The notes: generated by a model not told the origin, from the letters alone. A stretch of 63,246 nucleotides of DNA from JBAWXE01 sp037144255 (GCA_037144255.1 JBAWXE010000007.1:1-63246), one strand, 5' to 3'. Shown: positions 27,831 through 38,216, counted from the first letter of the stretch. Made by a program: numbers and translations.

Positions 27831-28715
27831 ATGCTTGTTTCAATAATCATTATTAACTACAATACATTTGATCTTACATGCAATTGCATGGAGAGCATCA
27901 TTACTTATACTCATAATGTACGCTATGAAATAATATTAGTCGATAATGCTTCTACTAAAGACAGACCGGATGAGTTTATTAAAAGATTTCCGTCTGTAAA
28001 ACTGATCAAAAGCTCGGATAATGGTGGCTTTGCTAAAGGGAATAATCTAGGAATACAGCATGCCTCGGGTGATGTTATCTTGTTATTGAACTCAGACACT
28101 TTTCTTACAGAAGATAGCATATCCATTGCTGCACAATTTCTTACCAAACATAGTGATGCAGGCGCTATAAGTACAAAACTCACTTATTTAGATGGTACTT
28201 ACCAATCTAATGCACGCAGGTTCAGATATATTTTTAATGAATGTTACGACTTGCTAAGACCTATATTATTACTATTGCCATATCGAAAAAGAGCAACACT
28301 AATGCTCAACCAATATTTTAAGGGCGATTTCAATACTGATTGTGATTGGGTAAGTGGTGCTTTTATGATGTTTCGTAAATCATTACTGCAACAATTACCT
28401 GAAGGAAAATTGGATGAGCGTTTCTTTATGTATGGCGAGGACCAATTATGGTGTTTGCAAATTCAAGAATTGGGATATACTAATTATTACCTATCAGAAA
28501 CCTCAGTAGTACATATTTCAAATGCATCTACAGAACCGCAAAAGCAATTATTATTACTAAAAACTATGATAGGTCGTGAACTTGAGGTAATGGAATACCG
28601 CAAGGGTAAGTCCCTCTATTACTATACTTTTAAGTTCATTTACATGATAAAGGAAATGGGGCGTTACTATGTAAAAATAAGTTTACAGAAAATGTTCAAT
28701 TATCGACTTCGATAA
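27831..28715 (+). CDS. Glycosyltransferase family 2 (rhamnosyltransferase-like)
   Basis: 294 residues with a GT-A fold: LVSIIIINYNTFDLTCNCM at the start, ILVDNASTKDRPDE (donor site), GGFAKGNNLGIQHASGD, then LLNSDTFLTEDS in the DxD position. ERFFMYGEDQLWCLQIQELG is the ED-type acceptor and catalytic-base motif. The C-terminal 45 residues are basic and aromatic, probably a membrane-contacting helix. These enzymes add a sugar, often rhamnose, to a lipid-linked or protein-linked glycan. It sits between the methyltransferase and the flippase. Confidence 0.9.
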   Translation: MLVSIIIINYNTFDLTCNCMESIITYTHNVRYEIILVDNASTKDRPDEFIKRFPSVKLIKSSDNGGFAKGNNLGIQHASGDVILLLNSDTFLTEDSISIAAQFLTKHSDAGAISTKLTYLDGTYQSNARRFRYIFNECYDLLRPILLLLPYRKRATLMLNQYFKGDFNTDCDWVSGAFMMFRKSLLQQLPEGKLDERFFMYGEDQLWCLQIQELGYTNYYLSETSVVHISNASTEPQKQLLLLKTMIGRELEVMEYRKGKSLYYYTFKFIYMIKEMGRYYVKISLQKMFNYRLR

Positions 28716-28729
28716 ATATTTTTGATAGA

Positions 28730-30217
28730 ATGGGCATTGTATTCAGACAATCGGTCAAAACTACTATTGTCACCTTTACGGGTGCAGTATTAGGGGCTGT
28801 CACTTTCTATATCTGCTCATTCTTGCTTTCTAAACAGGAATTAGGTTTTTATAAAATATTGATTGTTGAAGGTGCACTTGCACAAATAGTAGTTCTAATG
28901 GGTGCAGCTAATTTGCTTCCTGTATTTATTCAAAAATACCCCGAAGAAGATAAGCGCCGCCCGGTACTCATCACTGTTTGTTTTATTGCTCCCATAATAT
29001 TTGCAATTATTTACACTATTCCTTATTTAGTTTTCAGAGATCAGATAACACACTTATACCAGGCCAGTGATATTCAGTATGTAAATGCATATTACTATTG
29101 GTTACCTATCCTAATAATATTAATGAGCTATGTCACGCTCATGGATTATTATTTAGTTTCTCAACTGAAAGTAGCCGTATCAACATTTTTACGAGAAGTA
29201 TTGCTCCGCCTATGTATAATGGTTCTTATCGCGTTGGTAGCATTTAAGGTTATTTCCTTTCATGTATTCATAATAGGTAATATCCTTGTTTATTTAGTAC
29301 CCTTAGTAGCCATGTTGTATATAGCTGCAAAGACCAAAGGGTTTGGATTTTCATTGAGTACAAATGTTTTCAGTAGAACCAATTATAAAGAAATGATCCA
29401 TTTCTCTTGGTATCATCTGCTTTTTGGTGTTACAAGCTGCGTAATGGGATACCTAGATCCACTGATGTTGAGTATGCTGGATAAAGGTGGTTTTAGTACT
29501 AATGCCATATATACATGGGGCATTTTTGTAGTATCTGTTATGACAATGCCTTACAAGGCGATGTCAACATCTTCCTTCACTATTCTTAATAATGCATATA
29601 TAGCCAACGATACTAAGAAGTTATTTGATCTTTTTCATCGTTCTGCTATCAATATCCTTATTGTAGCGTTGGGTATGTTCCTGTTAATAAGTAACAATCT
29701 AGATAATGCGGTAGCCTTATTGCCAAAAGGTTTTGAAATGATCAAACCAATTGTTTTGATACTTATGGTAGGCAGAATATGCGATATGGCTACTGGCTTT
29801 AATAGTGAGATTATTAGTATATCTAAATACTATAAATTCAATTTCAGGATATCATTCCTGTTAGTGGCGCTATTGTTCATTCTCAATTTCCTGCTGATAC
29901 CTAGATATAGTATCTATGGAGCTGCTTGGGGCTCCACATTAGCTTTAGCGATTTTTAATATTGCAAAATTGTTATTCCTGTGGGTAAAAATGGGCTTGCA
30001 GCCTTTCAATAAGAAAAGCTTACTCGTAGCATTAGCCTGTATAGTTACTGGAGTCATCAGTTATTTGATCCCTATAATTCTTAACCCTATTATAGATACT
30101 GCAATACGCTCTATTATTATAATAGTACTATATAGTGCCCTACTTATTTGGTTCAAACCTTCTGCAGACTTGAATATGTATCTGGAATCCATCAAAAAGA
30201 ACAAAAGACTATTTTAA
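28730..30217 (+). CDS. Wzx-like polysaccharide flippase (MATE/MVF superfamily)
   Basis: 495 residues with about 14 hydrophobic segments and few charged stretches, the layout of O-antigen and exopolysaccharide flippases. TTIVTFTGAVLGAVTFYICS opens helix 1, and NFLLIPRYSIYGAAWGSTLA is the typical later motif (P-x-Y-G-x-x-G-A-A). It would move lipid-linked oligosaccharide across the inner membrane. The ATG is 14 bp after the glycosyltransferase stop. No Wzy polymerase or ligase is in the window, so the rest of the pathway lies elsewhere or the product is a short glycan. Confidence 0.85.
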   Translation: MGIVFRQSVKTTIVTFTGAVLGAVTFYICSFLLSKQELGFYKILIVEGALAQIVVLMGAANLLPVFIQKYPEEDKRRPVLITVCFIAPIIFAIIYTIPYLVFRDQITHLYQASDIQYVNAYYYWLPILIILMSYVTLMDYYLVSQLKVAVSTFLREVLLRLCIMVLIALVAFKVISFHVFIIGNILVYLVPLVAMLYIAAKTKGFGFSLSTNVFSRTNYKEMIHFSWYHLLFGVTSCVMGYLDPLMLSMLDKGGFSTNAIYTWGIFVVSVMTMPYKAMSTSSFTILNNAYIANDTKKLFDLFHRSAINILIVALGMFLLISNNLDNAVALLPKGFEMIKPIVLILMVGRICDMATGFNSEIISISKYYKFNFRISFLLVALLFILNFLLIPRYSIYGAAWGSTLALAIFNIAKLLFLWVKMGLQPFNKKSLLVALACIVTGVISYLIPIILNPIIDTAIRSIIIIVLYSALLIWFKPSADLNMYLESIKKNKRLF

Positions 30218-30281
30218 TACCATTTTTATTATTCCAGTTCATCTCATGAAAGAACTCGCTTGGCAAGTTTTTTAATGTAAT

Positions 30282-30305
30282 AGTGCATTAAAGCACTTAT
30301 TTTTG
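30282..30305 (+). promoter_or_regulatory. Inverted repeat plus -7 element upstream of the SprB-repeat adhesin
   Basis: AGTGC-ATTAAA-GCACT (30282-30297) abuts TATTTTTG (30298-30305), an exact TAnnTTTG match, 45 bp before the ATG at 30351. No TTG lies at 19 bp, so an activator bound at the inverted repeat could be needed. Suggestive only. Confidence 0.4.
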
Positions 30306-30350
30306 TATACTAAATAACTTGACAACCAGAAGAGTATACAATAAGATGGT

Positions 30351-33300
30351 ATGAATAAAATATTGCTTTCATTCTTCCGGTCTAGTCTTTTACTCATAGC
30401 TATCTTTATTGGTAGCCAACAGCTAACTTTTGCAAATCATATTTTTGGGGCAGATCTATACTATACTTATGTAAGTGGCAATACCTATACTGTGTATTTT
30501 GTTGTATATGGCGACTGCGCAGGTACCAATTTTGGTAGTTTATCCGGTTCATCACCACAGGTTGAAGTATACAATGGCTCTACATTATTTACAACTCTTA
30601 ATTTATCGATACAGAATCCGAGCAATGGTGTAGAAGTTACTCCTGTTTGTCCATCACAACTTAATAATACAACCTGTAACGGAGGTAGTATAACAGGCGT
30701 TAAGAAATTTACCTATAGTACCAATGTTACTCTGAATACTACATCTGCAAATTGGCGTTTTCATTTTAATGACAATATGGGTGGTGGTTATCAGGCTGGA
30801 AGGAGTGCCACTATCACTAATATCAGCAACTCAAACAATACGCTCATTACGCTTGATGCATTACTGAACAATATAAATGGTAGCAATTCATCATCTATTA
30901 ATGCTACCATACCTACTCCTTTTTTCTGTATCAACAAACCTGCCAACTACAATCCTGCAGCTATTGATCCTAATAATGATAGCTTAGCGTTTTATCTAGT
31001 ACCCGGTGCAGACGGTAGCACCGGAAGCTCTGTTAACTATATTTCACCATATACTGCTACCAATCCGTTAGCTGTATCTAGCGGCACATTTGCTTTCAGC
31101 TCTAATAATGGTCAGCTCGCTTTTACTCCCAATTTGGTACAAAACTCACTGGTGGTATACAATACCGAAGAATACCGAAATGGAGTATTGGTAGGCACAA
31201 GCCAACGTGAAATGACATTTGTGGTGGTAAATACATGCAATAACAATCCACCTACAGGTACTATTAGCAATTATAGCGGAACAGGAATTCTCACTGCAAA
31301 TACGATCACTGTCTGCCAAAATACAGCTAGTATCAACTTTAATATCAACCCCAGTGATCCTGATGGTAATAATATCAATGTTACTACTGCAGGTATACCT
31401 GTAGGTGCTACATTCAATATTACCAACAATGGCACAACAGCTCCTATATGCACATTTTCATGGAACACAGCTAGTATAGCACCGGGTTCTTATAATTTCT
31501 TTCTTACTTTTCAGGATGACGGATGCCCTTTATCCAGTAAACAGACCATAGCCTATACTATAGTTATCGTTCCTAATCCTAAGTACAGTTTTTCTTTAGT
31601 AAGTGCTGCCACCTGTACAAAAAAGGCAGTATTCACTCTTACACCAACAGTAGCACCTGCACCCTGGACATATAGTATCAGCCAGGGAAGTAGCAATGTG
31701 CAAACACTGACTAATATAACAGGTATCGTTACTGATAGCCTTCTGCCGGGCATTTATACCATTCGTATATATAACTCTGGCAACTGCTATATGGATAGTA
31801 TGATCACGTTAGCAGCCCCTAATATTATTCATGTATCAGCATCGGCTACCAATATTAATTGTTATGGAGCTAATAATGGAGTTGTAGTCATCACTGCCAG
31901 TGGTGGTCTTGGTCCCTTTAACTATGCACAAGGTGCAGGTACATATACTAGCTCTAATACCTTTAATAATCTGCCAATAGGAACTTATACGTTTCATGTA
32001 AAGGACGCTAACAATTGCATAAAGGACACTAGCATAACTATTACTCAACCAACCAAATTAACTGCATCAGCAAGCGTTGCTTCAATAACATGCAATCCGG
32101 GTACAAATGGCTCCATCACGCTTACTGCTATTGGAGGCACACCTGCCTATACCTATGCAATAGGTGCTACTTCATTTACAAGCAATAATATTTTCCCCAA
32201 TCTATCTGCAGGTAGCTATACCATGCATGTAAAAGATGCTAAAGGCTGTATAATAGATACAACAGTAATTGTACTGCAACCAGCAACTATCACAGCTACT
32301 GTTCTCCCAACAAATATTCTATGCAATGGTATGAATACAGGAGCTTTAGCAATTACTGCAAGTGGAGGTACGCCATCGTTTACATATGCAATAGGTGGCA
32401 ATGCATATTCAGGTACAAATACATTTTCCAATTTGGTAGCAGGCACTTATACTTTGCATATCAAAGATGCCAATGGTTGTATAAAAGATACTACTACAAT
32501 CTTAACACAACCAACTAAACTAACTACATCGATCACAAGTACTACCATTCCTTGCTATAATACTACTAATGGATCGATTAGCATCACTGCTAATGGTGGT
32601 ATACCGGGGTATACTTATGCAATAGGCTCCGGAAGTTATACCCCACTGAATACTTTTGTAAATCTTAGTGCAGGAACATATCCATTACATGTTATGGATG
32701 CTAATAGTTGTATAAAAGACACTAGTATAACATTGGTCCAAGACCCTGCAATTATTCCTTCACTTAGCTCCACTCCTGCATTATGCTATGGTGCTGCTAA
32801 TGGCACAGCAAACATTAGTGCTACTGGTGGTACGCCGGCATATACCTATGCACTTGGATCTGGCAATTATGGCACTACAACAACCTTTACTGCACTTAAC
32901 AGCGGCACCTATGTTATCCATACAAAAGACGCAATAGGTTGTATTAAGGACACGACAATGTTCATTTCGCAACCAGCTGCTATTATTACATATGCTATTA
33001 CAGTTAGCCCTTCAGCTTGTTCCGGACCAGCTATTGGATCTATCAATATTTCAGCTACAGGTGGTGTACCCGGGTATACTTATGCCTTAGGTAATGCTCC
33101 TTATTCAGCTACCCATTTTTTCAATAACCTTTTCGCCGGCACTTATGTATTACATATCAAAGATGCCAGTGGCTGTATCAAGGATACTGTCATTCCACTA
33201 CTACAGCCGGCACCATTATCTTCTAATATTGCCATCACCAAACCTCTGTGTGCTGGTATGTACAATGGCAGCATCAATGTTACAGCTACAGGTGGTACCC

Positions 33301-35822
33301 CTGCATATACTTATGCCATAAGCACCGGGGCATTTAGTACAAATCATATTTTTACCAATATTGTAGCAGGCAACAACACTATTCATATCAAGGATGCTAA
33401 TGGTTGCCCTTTCGATACGACCTTTGCTGTTACACAACCGGGCATTATTGTCCCACATATCACTGTTCATAATGTTCATTGCTATGGAGGTAATGATGGT
33501 AGCATTTTAGTTACAGCCAATAGTGGCACCCCACCTTATGTATATTCATTAACTGGTCTCTCGTGGGTCACTAACGATACTTTTCATAATCTTAGTGCTG
33601 GTAGTTATGTAGTATATGTGCGTGACACTAATGGTTGCCAACATGATACCTTAGTATATGTTGATCAACCTCCTCCTATCATTATCAATGGCATCAACAC
33701 AGTTGCTCCCTTATGTTACAATTCTTCCAACGGCAGCATTACTGTAAGTGCCTCTGGTGGTTTGGGCACACTTACATATTCTGTAAACTCAGGAGCTTAT
33801 ACAAGTAGTATGATATTGAATGGGCTAACCGCCGGGGTAAATACTATCCATGTAAAAGATACCAGTGGCTGTATCAGAGATAGTGTGGTATTACTTGCGG
33901 CACCTACTGCTATTGTGCCCTCTGCAATTGTTAAGGCTTCAGCATGTGACACAGTCAATAATGGAAAAGTAACATTATTTGCCAGCGGTGCTACGCCGGG
34001 ATATACATTTGCATTAGGCACAGCTTCATTTAGTAGTAATAATATTTTTCCTAGTCTAGGTGCGGGTACATACACATTTCATATCAAAGATACGAATGGT
34101 TGTACCAAGGATACATCTATTACAGTTACTGACTCCACCCATATTTCTTCAAATGTAAATATCAACAACCCATTGTGTTATGATCAGGCCAGCGGAATAG
34201 TAACGATCATTCCTAATAATGGTACTGCTCCTTATCAATATGCAATGGGCAATGCTCCATTTGGTAGCACAAATACTTTTCAAAACATAACTGCCGGTAC
34301 CTATACACTTCATATAAAAGATGCTATTGGTTGTGTAAATGATACAACTATATCAGTTACTCAACCAGCGTTAATAATACCTGCTGTTAATATCTTTGTT
34401 CCCACTTGTTATGGAGCCAGTAATGCTAGTTTTACAGTTATCGCTGCGGGTGGCACCCCACCTTATCAATATGCAGTAGACCTAGGTACGTTTTCAGCTA
34501 ACAATACATTCTCATCATTTAATGCCGGCACTTATACCATACACATCCGGGATGCACATAGTTGCTTGCATGATACCACTATATCTATCACCCAGCCAAG
34601 CAAAGTCGCTATAAATACCATTAGTATCACCAGTCCCCTGTGCTATGGCGATACTAATGGCATTGTTGTTGTAACAGCTAGCGGTGGCTCTCCGGCCTAT
34701 TCATTCAGTTATGATACACATACATTTACTTCGGTAAATAGTTTTATACATCTATCAGCAGGCTTACACATTATCTATGTAAAAGATAGTTATGGTTGCC
34801 TAGCCGATAGTAACATTATCATTATCCAGCCCATACAAGTACATTTAACTGCCACCACCATTATTGCACCTGGTTGTCAGGGTGGCAACACAGGCGAAAT
34901 AATCTTCACGGGCACAGGTGGTACACTTCCTTATCAATACTCCAATGACAATATGCATTTTAGCAGTTCAGATATTTTTCAGCACTTAGCTATCGGCACA
35001 GATACTTTCTATGTTATTGATGCTCACAATTGTAAATATGATACTGCTATTTCTCTTATTATTGCACCCCCTATCATTATGGATAGTGTCATTGTAACCC
35101 CACTAACATGCTATGCTTACACAGATGCCGCTATCAGTATCTATACTCATGGTGGCACTCTTCCTTTTCAATATTCTCTGAATGGCAATACTCCTGTAAG
35201 CTCAAGCACATTTACCGGACTACCTGCTGGTCATTATGGTATTACCATTACAGACTTCACCCAATGTAGCATAAGTGATAGTATTACCATTACCGAACCC
35301 GATACTATGCAGCTCAGCATTCATTCTGAAGCCAACGACTGCGATGGTTTCATGAATATCAGTACTGTATCGGTGGATGTTAAAGGTGGTAAATTCCCTT
35401 ATACATATTTATGGAGCACTGTGCCGGCTAGTACCAATGATACTATTATGAATGTCATCAATGGCGACTATACCATATGGGTAAAGGATGCTACCGGTTG
35501 TAGCGACTCTACTACGGTCACCATCAATTATGACAATTGCTGCTCTGTAGAGGTACCCAATGCCTTTACTCCTAACCACGATGGTAAAAATGATGTATTC
35601 AGAATATTATATCAGGGAAATATGATCCTAAAGAGTTTTGCGATATATGATCGTTTTGGACAGATCATGTTTCAAACAACTGATAAAACGCATGGATGGG
35701 ATGGCACTTTCAATGGTACATTGCAAGATATAGGAACTTATTACTATCATATTAAAGTAATATGTGGTAATGCTGAAGGAAAATTACATCAATATAAAGG
35801 TGATGTGACGCTAATTCGATAG
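30351..35822 (+). CDS. Giant T9SS adhesin with about 16 SprB-type repeats and a type B (CHU_C / gliding) C-terminal domain
   Basis: 1823 residues. A signal peptide (MNKILLSFFRSSLLLIAIF...FAN) is followed by a domain starting HIFGADLYYTYVSGNTYTV, common in Bacteroidota adhesins, and a cadherin/Ig-like segment near 310-400. From about 480 to 1720 there are some sixteen repeats of near 78 residues with the SprB pattern: LCYGAANGTANISATGGTP, then YTYALG, a GTYVIHTKDA block and GCIKDTT. The last 90 residues are the type B sorting domain: VEVPNAFTPNHDGKNDVF, YDRFGQIMF, GWDGTFNG. SprB-like proteins are carried along the cell surface in gliding or act as adhesins. It starts 133 bp after the flippase with its own -7 element. 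Confidence 0.93.
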   Translation: MNKILLSFFRSSLLLIAIFIGSQQLTFANHIFGADLYYTYVSGNTYTVYFVVYGDCAGTNFGSLSGSSPQVEVYNGSTLFTTLNLSIQNPSNGVEVTPVCPSQLNNTTCNGGSITGVKKFTYSTNVTLNTTSANWRFHFNDNMGGGYQAGRSATITNISNSNNTLITLDALLNNINGSNSSSINATIPTPFFCINKPANYNPAAIDPNNDSLAFYLVPGADGSTGSSVNYISPYTATNPLAVSSGTFAFSSNNGQLAFTPNLVQNSLVVYNTEEYRNGVLVGTSQREMTFVVVNTCNNNPPTGTISNYSGTGILTANTITVCQNTASINFNINPSDPDGNNINVTTAGIPVGATFNITNNGTTAPICTFSWNTASIAPGSYNFFLTFQDDGCPLSSKQTIAYTIVIVPNPKYSFSLVSAATCTKKAVFTLTPTVAPAPWTYSISQGSSNVQTLTNITGIVTDSLLPGIYTIRIYNSGNCYMDSMITLAAPNIIHVSASATNINCYGANNGVVVITASGGLGPFNYAQGAGTYTSSNTFNNLPIGTYTFHVKDANNCIKDTSITITQPTKLTASASVASITCNPGTNGSITLTAIGGTPAYTYAIGATSFTSNNIFPNLSAGSYTMHVKDAKGCIIDTTVIVLQPATITATVLPTNILCNGMNTGALAITASGGTPSFTYAIGGNAYSGTNTFSNLVAGTYTLHIKDANGCIKDTTTILTQPTKLTTSITSTTIPCYNTTNGSISITANGGIPGYTYAIGSGSYTPLNTFVNLSAGTYPLHVMDANSCIKDTSITLVQDPAIIPSLSSTPALCYGAANGTANISATGGTPAYTYALGSGNYGTTTTFTALNSGTYVIHTKDAIGCIKDTTMFISQPAAIITYAITVSPSACSGPAIGSINISATGGVPGYTYALGNAPYSATHFFNNLFAGTYVLHIKDASGCIKDTVIPLLQPAPLSSNIAITKPLCAGMYNGSINVTATGGTPAYTYAISTGAFSTNHIFTNIVAGNNTIHIKDANGCPFDTTFAVTQPGIIVPHITVHNVHCYGGNDGSILVTANSGTPPYVYSLTGLSWVTNDTFHNLSAGSYVVYVRDTNGCQHDTLVYVDQPPPIIINGINTVAPLCYNSSNGSITVSASGGLGTLTYSVNSGAYTSSMILNGLTAGVNTIHVKDTSGCIRDSVVLLAAPTAIVPSAIVKASACDTVNNGKVTLFASGATPGYTFALGTASFSSNNIFPSLGAGTYTFHIKDTNGCTKDTSITVTDSTHISSNVNINNPLCYDQASGIVTIIPNNGTAPYQYAMGNAPFGSTNTFQNITAGTYTLHIKDAIGCVNDTTISVTQPALIIPAVNIFVPTCYGASNASFTVIAAGGTPPYQYAVDLGTFSANNTFSSFNAGTYTIHIRDAHSCLHDTTISITQPSKVAINTISITSPLCYGDTNGIVVVTASGGSPAYSFSYDTHTFTSVNSFIHLSAGLHIIYVKDSYGCLADSNIIIIQPIQVHLTATTIIAPGCQGGNTGEIIFTGTGGTLPYQYSNDNMHFSSSDIFQHLAIGTDTFYVIDAHNCKYDTAISLIIAPPIIMDSVIVTPLTCYAYTDAAISIYTHGGTLPFQYSLNGNTPVSSSTFTGLPAGHYGITITDFTQCSISDSITITEPDTMQLSIHSEANDCDGFMNISTVSVDVKGGKFPYTYLWSTVPASTNDTIMNVINGDYTIWVKDATGCSDSTTVTINYDNCCSVEVPNAFTPNHDGKNDVFRILYQGNMILKSFAIYDRFGQIMFQTTDKTHGWDGTFNGTLQDIGTYYYHIKVICGNAEGKLHQYKGDVTLIR

Positions 35823-35900
35823 TTTTTACGGTTCTTTGCTGCTTTCTTATACTTTAGAATTTAATATTTGGATCAAATGGGCAAATTCTTGTAAAAACTT

Positions 35901-35908
35901 TATTTTTG
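35901..35908 (+). promoter_or_regulatory. Putative -7 element of the DUF5606 gene
   Basis: TATTTTTG is an exact TAnnTTTG match 19 bp before the ATG at 35928. No TTG is present at the usual -33 distance. Confidence 0.4.
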
Positions 35909-35927
35909 CTGCCCTTCAAAGAAATGT

Positions 35928-36515
35928 ATGGAATACAGAGAAATTGTTTCAGTGACCCAATTAGGTGGCCTTTATCAATTATTGGCTACTAAGAGTGATG
36001 GCGCCATAGTTCGCAACTTGGCCGATAGAACAACGAAGTTCATCTCAGCTCGTTTACACAATGTAACACCGCTGGAAAGCATCGAAGTTTATACTACCGG
36101 CGATAACGTTCGTCTGCACGAGGTATTTCAAAAAATGAAAGATCAGGAAACTACTATTCCTTTGGTAGATCCTAAAAAAGCAGATAATAATGTTATCAAG
36201 CATTATTTCAAATCTATCTTCCCTGAGTTTGATGAGGAAAGAGTGTATGTGAGCGACATGAAAAAAATGCTCAAATGGTTCGAATTACTCAAGTCTAATG
36301 ACTTGCTCAATTTCGAAGCTCTTAAACCTCAAGCCGAAACTCCTGCAGAAGAAGTAAAAGCTGAACCTAAAAAGGAAAAGAAAACAGAAGCAGCTGAGCC
36401 TACCGAAGAAAAACCGGCTAAAAAAGCTCGCACTAAAAAAGCAGTAGAACCTGCCGCTGAAGGCGAAGAAAAACCGGCTAAGAAAACGGCTACTCGCAAG
36501 AAAAAAGAAGACTAA
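35928..36515 (+). CDS. DUF5606 protein with lysine/alanine-rich tail
   Basis: 195 residues. Residues 1-140 fit the Bacteroidota-restricted DUF5606 family: REIVSVTQLGGLYQLLATKS, then ARLHNVTPLESIEVYTTGD, NVIKHYFKSIFPEFDEERVY and SDMKKMLKWFELLK. The remaining 55 residues are low complexity, mixing Lys, Ala, Glu and Pro with two near-identical blocks (EEKPAKKARTKKA and EEKPAKKTATRKK), like a histone-H1-type nucleic-acid-binding tail. Biochemical function is unknown; nucleic-acid or ribosome association is only a guess from the tail. Followed by a strong terminator at 36541, so it is a single-gene transcript. Confidence 0.8.
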   Translation: MEYREIVSVTQLGGLYQLLATKSDGAIVRNLADRTTKFISARLHNVTPLESIEVYTTGDNVRLHEVFQKMKDQETTIPLVDPKKADNNVIKHYFKSIFPEFDEERVYVSDMKKMLKWFELLKSNDLLNFEALKPQAETPAEEVKAEPKKEKKTEAAEPTEEKPAKKARTKKAVEPAAEGEEKPAKKTATRKKKED

Positions 36516-36540
36516 TATCCTTATTCATATTTCCATTGCG

Positions 36541-36572
36541 CAGGCCGGTCTTACTCACCGGCCTGTTTTATT
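36541..36572 (+). terminator. Rho-independent terminator after the DUF5606 gene
   Basis: CAGGCCGGT - CTTACTC - ACCGGCCTG is a perfect 9-bp GC-rich stem with a 7-base loop, followed by TTTTATT. It lies 25 bp after the stop codon. Confidence 0.9.
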
Positions 36573-36661
36573 GAGTACTACACCCAATATTCTGCTATAC
36601 TCTTTCATTTTTTTTTGCAATCTTGCTATAAGCTATTTAATACAATATCTCTACTTATTCC

Positions 36662-38167
36662 ATGTATCGCTTCACAGCCCTGCTCATATCGTGCTTACTA
36701 CTGTATTGTAGCACATTTGCACAGTCTCCCAAACGTGAGTTAAGGGCTGCTTGGATAGCTACTGTATCTAATATCGACTGGCCTTCAAAGCCAGGCCTTC
36801 CTGCTATTCAACAACAAGAAGAATTCATACATCGCCTGGATGAGTTAAAGTCTATGGGTTGCAATGCTGTCATTGTACAGGTACGTCCTGCCTGCGATGC
36901 CCTTTACGCTTCTAACATTGAACCTTGGAGCCGTTACCTCACAGGCCGTCAGGGAGAGCCGCCTTTCCCTTATTACGATCCTCTTATTTTCATGATCGAG
37001 GAAACGCATAAACGACAAATGGAATTTCATGCATGGTTCAATCCCTTTCGTGCCTTAGTAGATAGTAAGAATAATATCAACCCACCGGGTCATGTTACCC
37101 GCAAACACCCCGATTGGGTCATTAATTACGCAGGTAAGTCTTATTTAAACCCGGGTATTCCTGAAGCCCGCGAATATGTTACTCGTGTTATCATGGATGT
37201 TGTAAATCGATATGATATTGATGCTGTGCACCTCGACGATTATTTCTACCCTTATCGTAGTGGCAAACTGGAATTTGGTGATACTCACACTTATCACGAG
37301 TACCAGGGTAATTTTACTAACAAGGACGACTGGCGCCGCAACAATATCAGCCTCTTCATAGGTATACTCAACAACAATATCAAACACATTAAACCCTATA
37401 TGAAGCTGGGTATCAGCCCCTTCGGTGTTTGGCGCAATAGCAGCAAAGACCCAAATGGTTCTAATACTCATGCAGGGCAAACTTGCTTCGATGATCTTTA
37501 TTCGGATGTACTCCTATGGATGGAAAAAGGCTGGATAGATTATCTCATGCCACAACTCTACTGGGAACATGGACAGCATGCTGCCGGTTTCGAAACTCTA
37601 TTACCTTGGTGGGAACAACACAGTTATGGTCGCCATATATATTATGGCTTGGGTGTATACCGCATGGTAGGTGCACACAAGGGTGCATGGGCTGGCACTA
37701 AAGAATTACTTTGGCAAATGCGCGACATCCGCCGTTCTGCACAAATTCCAGGCTATGCATTCTACTCTGCTTCTATTTTCGATAAGCTTCATGTACCTAT
37801 CCGCGATAGCATTCAGAAACACTACAATATACATACTGCATTTCCTCCTGTTATGAAATGGCTGGATAGCATACCTCCCATAGCTCCCAAGCTCAAAGCC
37901 ATACCTTCTTCTCAAGGCTCTTTACTGCAATGGGAACAAATGAATCCTAACAACGAAACCCTTCGTTATGCGGTCTATCGTTTTGTCAATAATGAACCTG
38001 TCGATCTCAATCGTTCAGATAAGATCATCAGCCTCCAATCCAAGAAAGAATATTTGGATGATGATGCCAATAAATACCGCAATGCCACTTATGTGGTCAC
38101 AGCATTAGACAGGCTGTGGAATGAAAGCAAACCCAGCAATATAGCTACTACAAGAGCCAATCAGTAG
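36662..38167 (+). CDS. Secreted family 10-like glycosyl hydrolase (GHL10, DUF187)
   Basis: 501 residues. Signal peptide to about residue 20 (SCLLLYCSTFAQ). The GHL10 TIM-barrel starts at RELRAAWIATVSNIDWPSKP and shows CNAVIVQVRPACDALYAS, the acidic strand end DAVHLDDYFYPYR and KLGISPFGVWRNSS. YLMPQLYWEHGQHAAGFE is a further conserved strand. The last 100 residues (about 400-500) look like a fibronectin-III-like beta-sandwich. Family members are thought to cleave glycosidic bonds, including peptidoglycan-related ones, but substrates are rarely known. The two Asp residues of HLDDYF are the likely catalytic area (inference). It stands alone between two terminated or divergent units. Confidence 0.87.
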   Translation: MYRFTALLISCLLLYCSTFAQSPKRELRAAWIATVSNIDWPSKPGLPAIQQQEEFIHRLDELKSMGCNAVIVQVRPACDALYASNIEPWSRYLTGRQGEPPFPYYDPLIFMIEETHKRQMEFHAWFNPFRALVDSKNNINPPGHVTRKHPDWVINYAGKSYLNPGIPEAREYVTRVIMDVVNRYDIDAVHLDDYFYPYRSGKLEFGDTHTYHEYQGNFTNKDDWRRNNISLFIGILNNNIKHIKPYMKLGISPFGVWRNSSKDPNGSNTHAGQTCFDDLYSDVLLWMEKGWIDYLMPQLYWEHGQHAAGFETLLPWWEQHSYGRHIYYGLGVYRMVGAHKGAWAGTKELLWQMRDIRRSAQIPGYAFYSASIFDKLHVPIRDSIQKHYNIHTAFPPVMKWLDSIPPIAPKLKAIPSSQGSLLQWEQMNPNNETLRYAVYRFVNNEPVDLNRSDKIISLQSKKEYLDDDANKYRNATYVVTALDRLWNESKPSNIATTRANQ

Positions 38168-38216
38168 ATATAATACAAAAAGCATACCACCTTATCCTTT
38201 CCATTAAAAAATACCC

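Noticed and set aside
28717..28724. TATTTTTG before the flippase ATG as an internal promoter
   Set aside because: It ends 6 bp before the start codon, too close for a useful transcript start. The gene is already in an operon.
31800..35500. Regularly spaced similar blocks as a possible CRISPR array
   Set aside because: Units are about 234 bp, degenerate and in one open reading frame; they are protein repeats.
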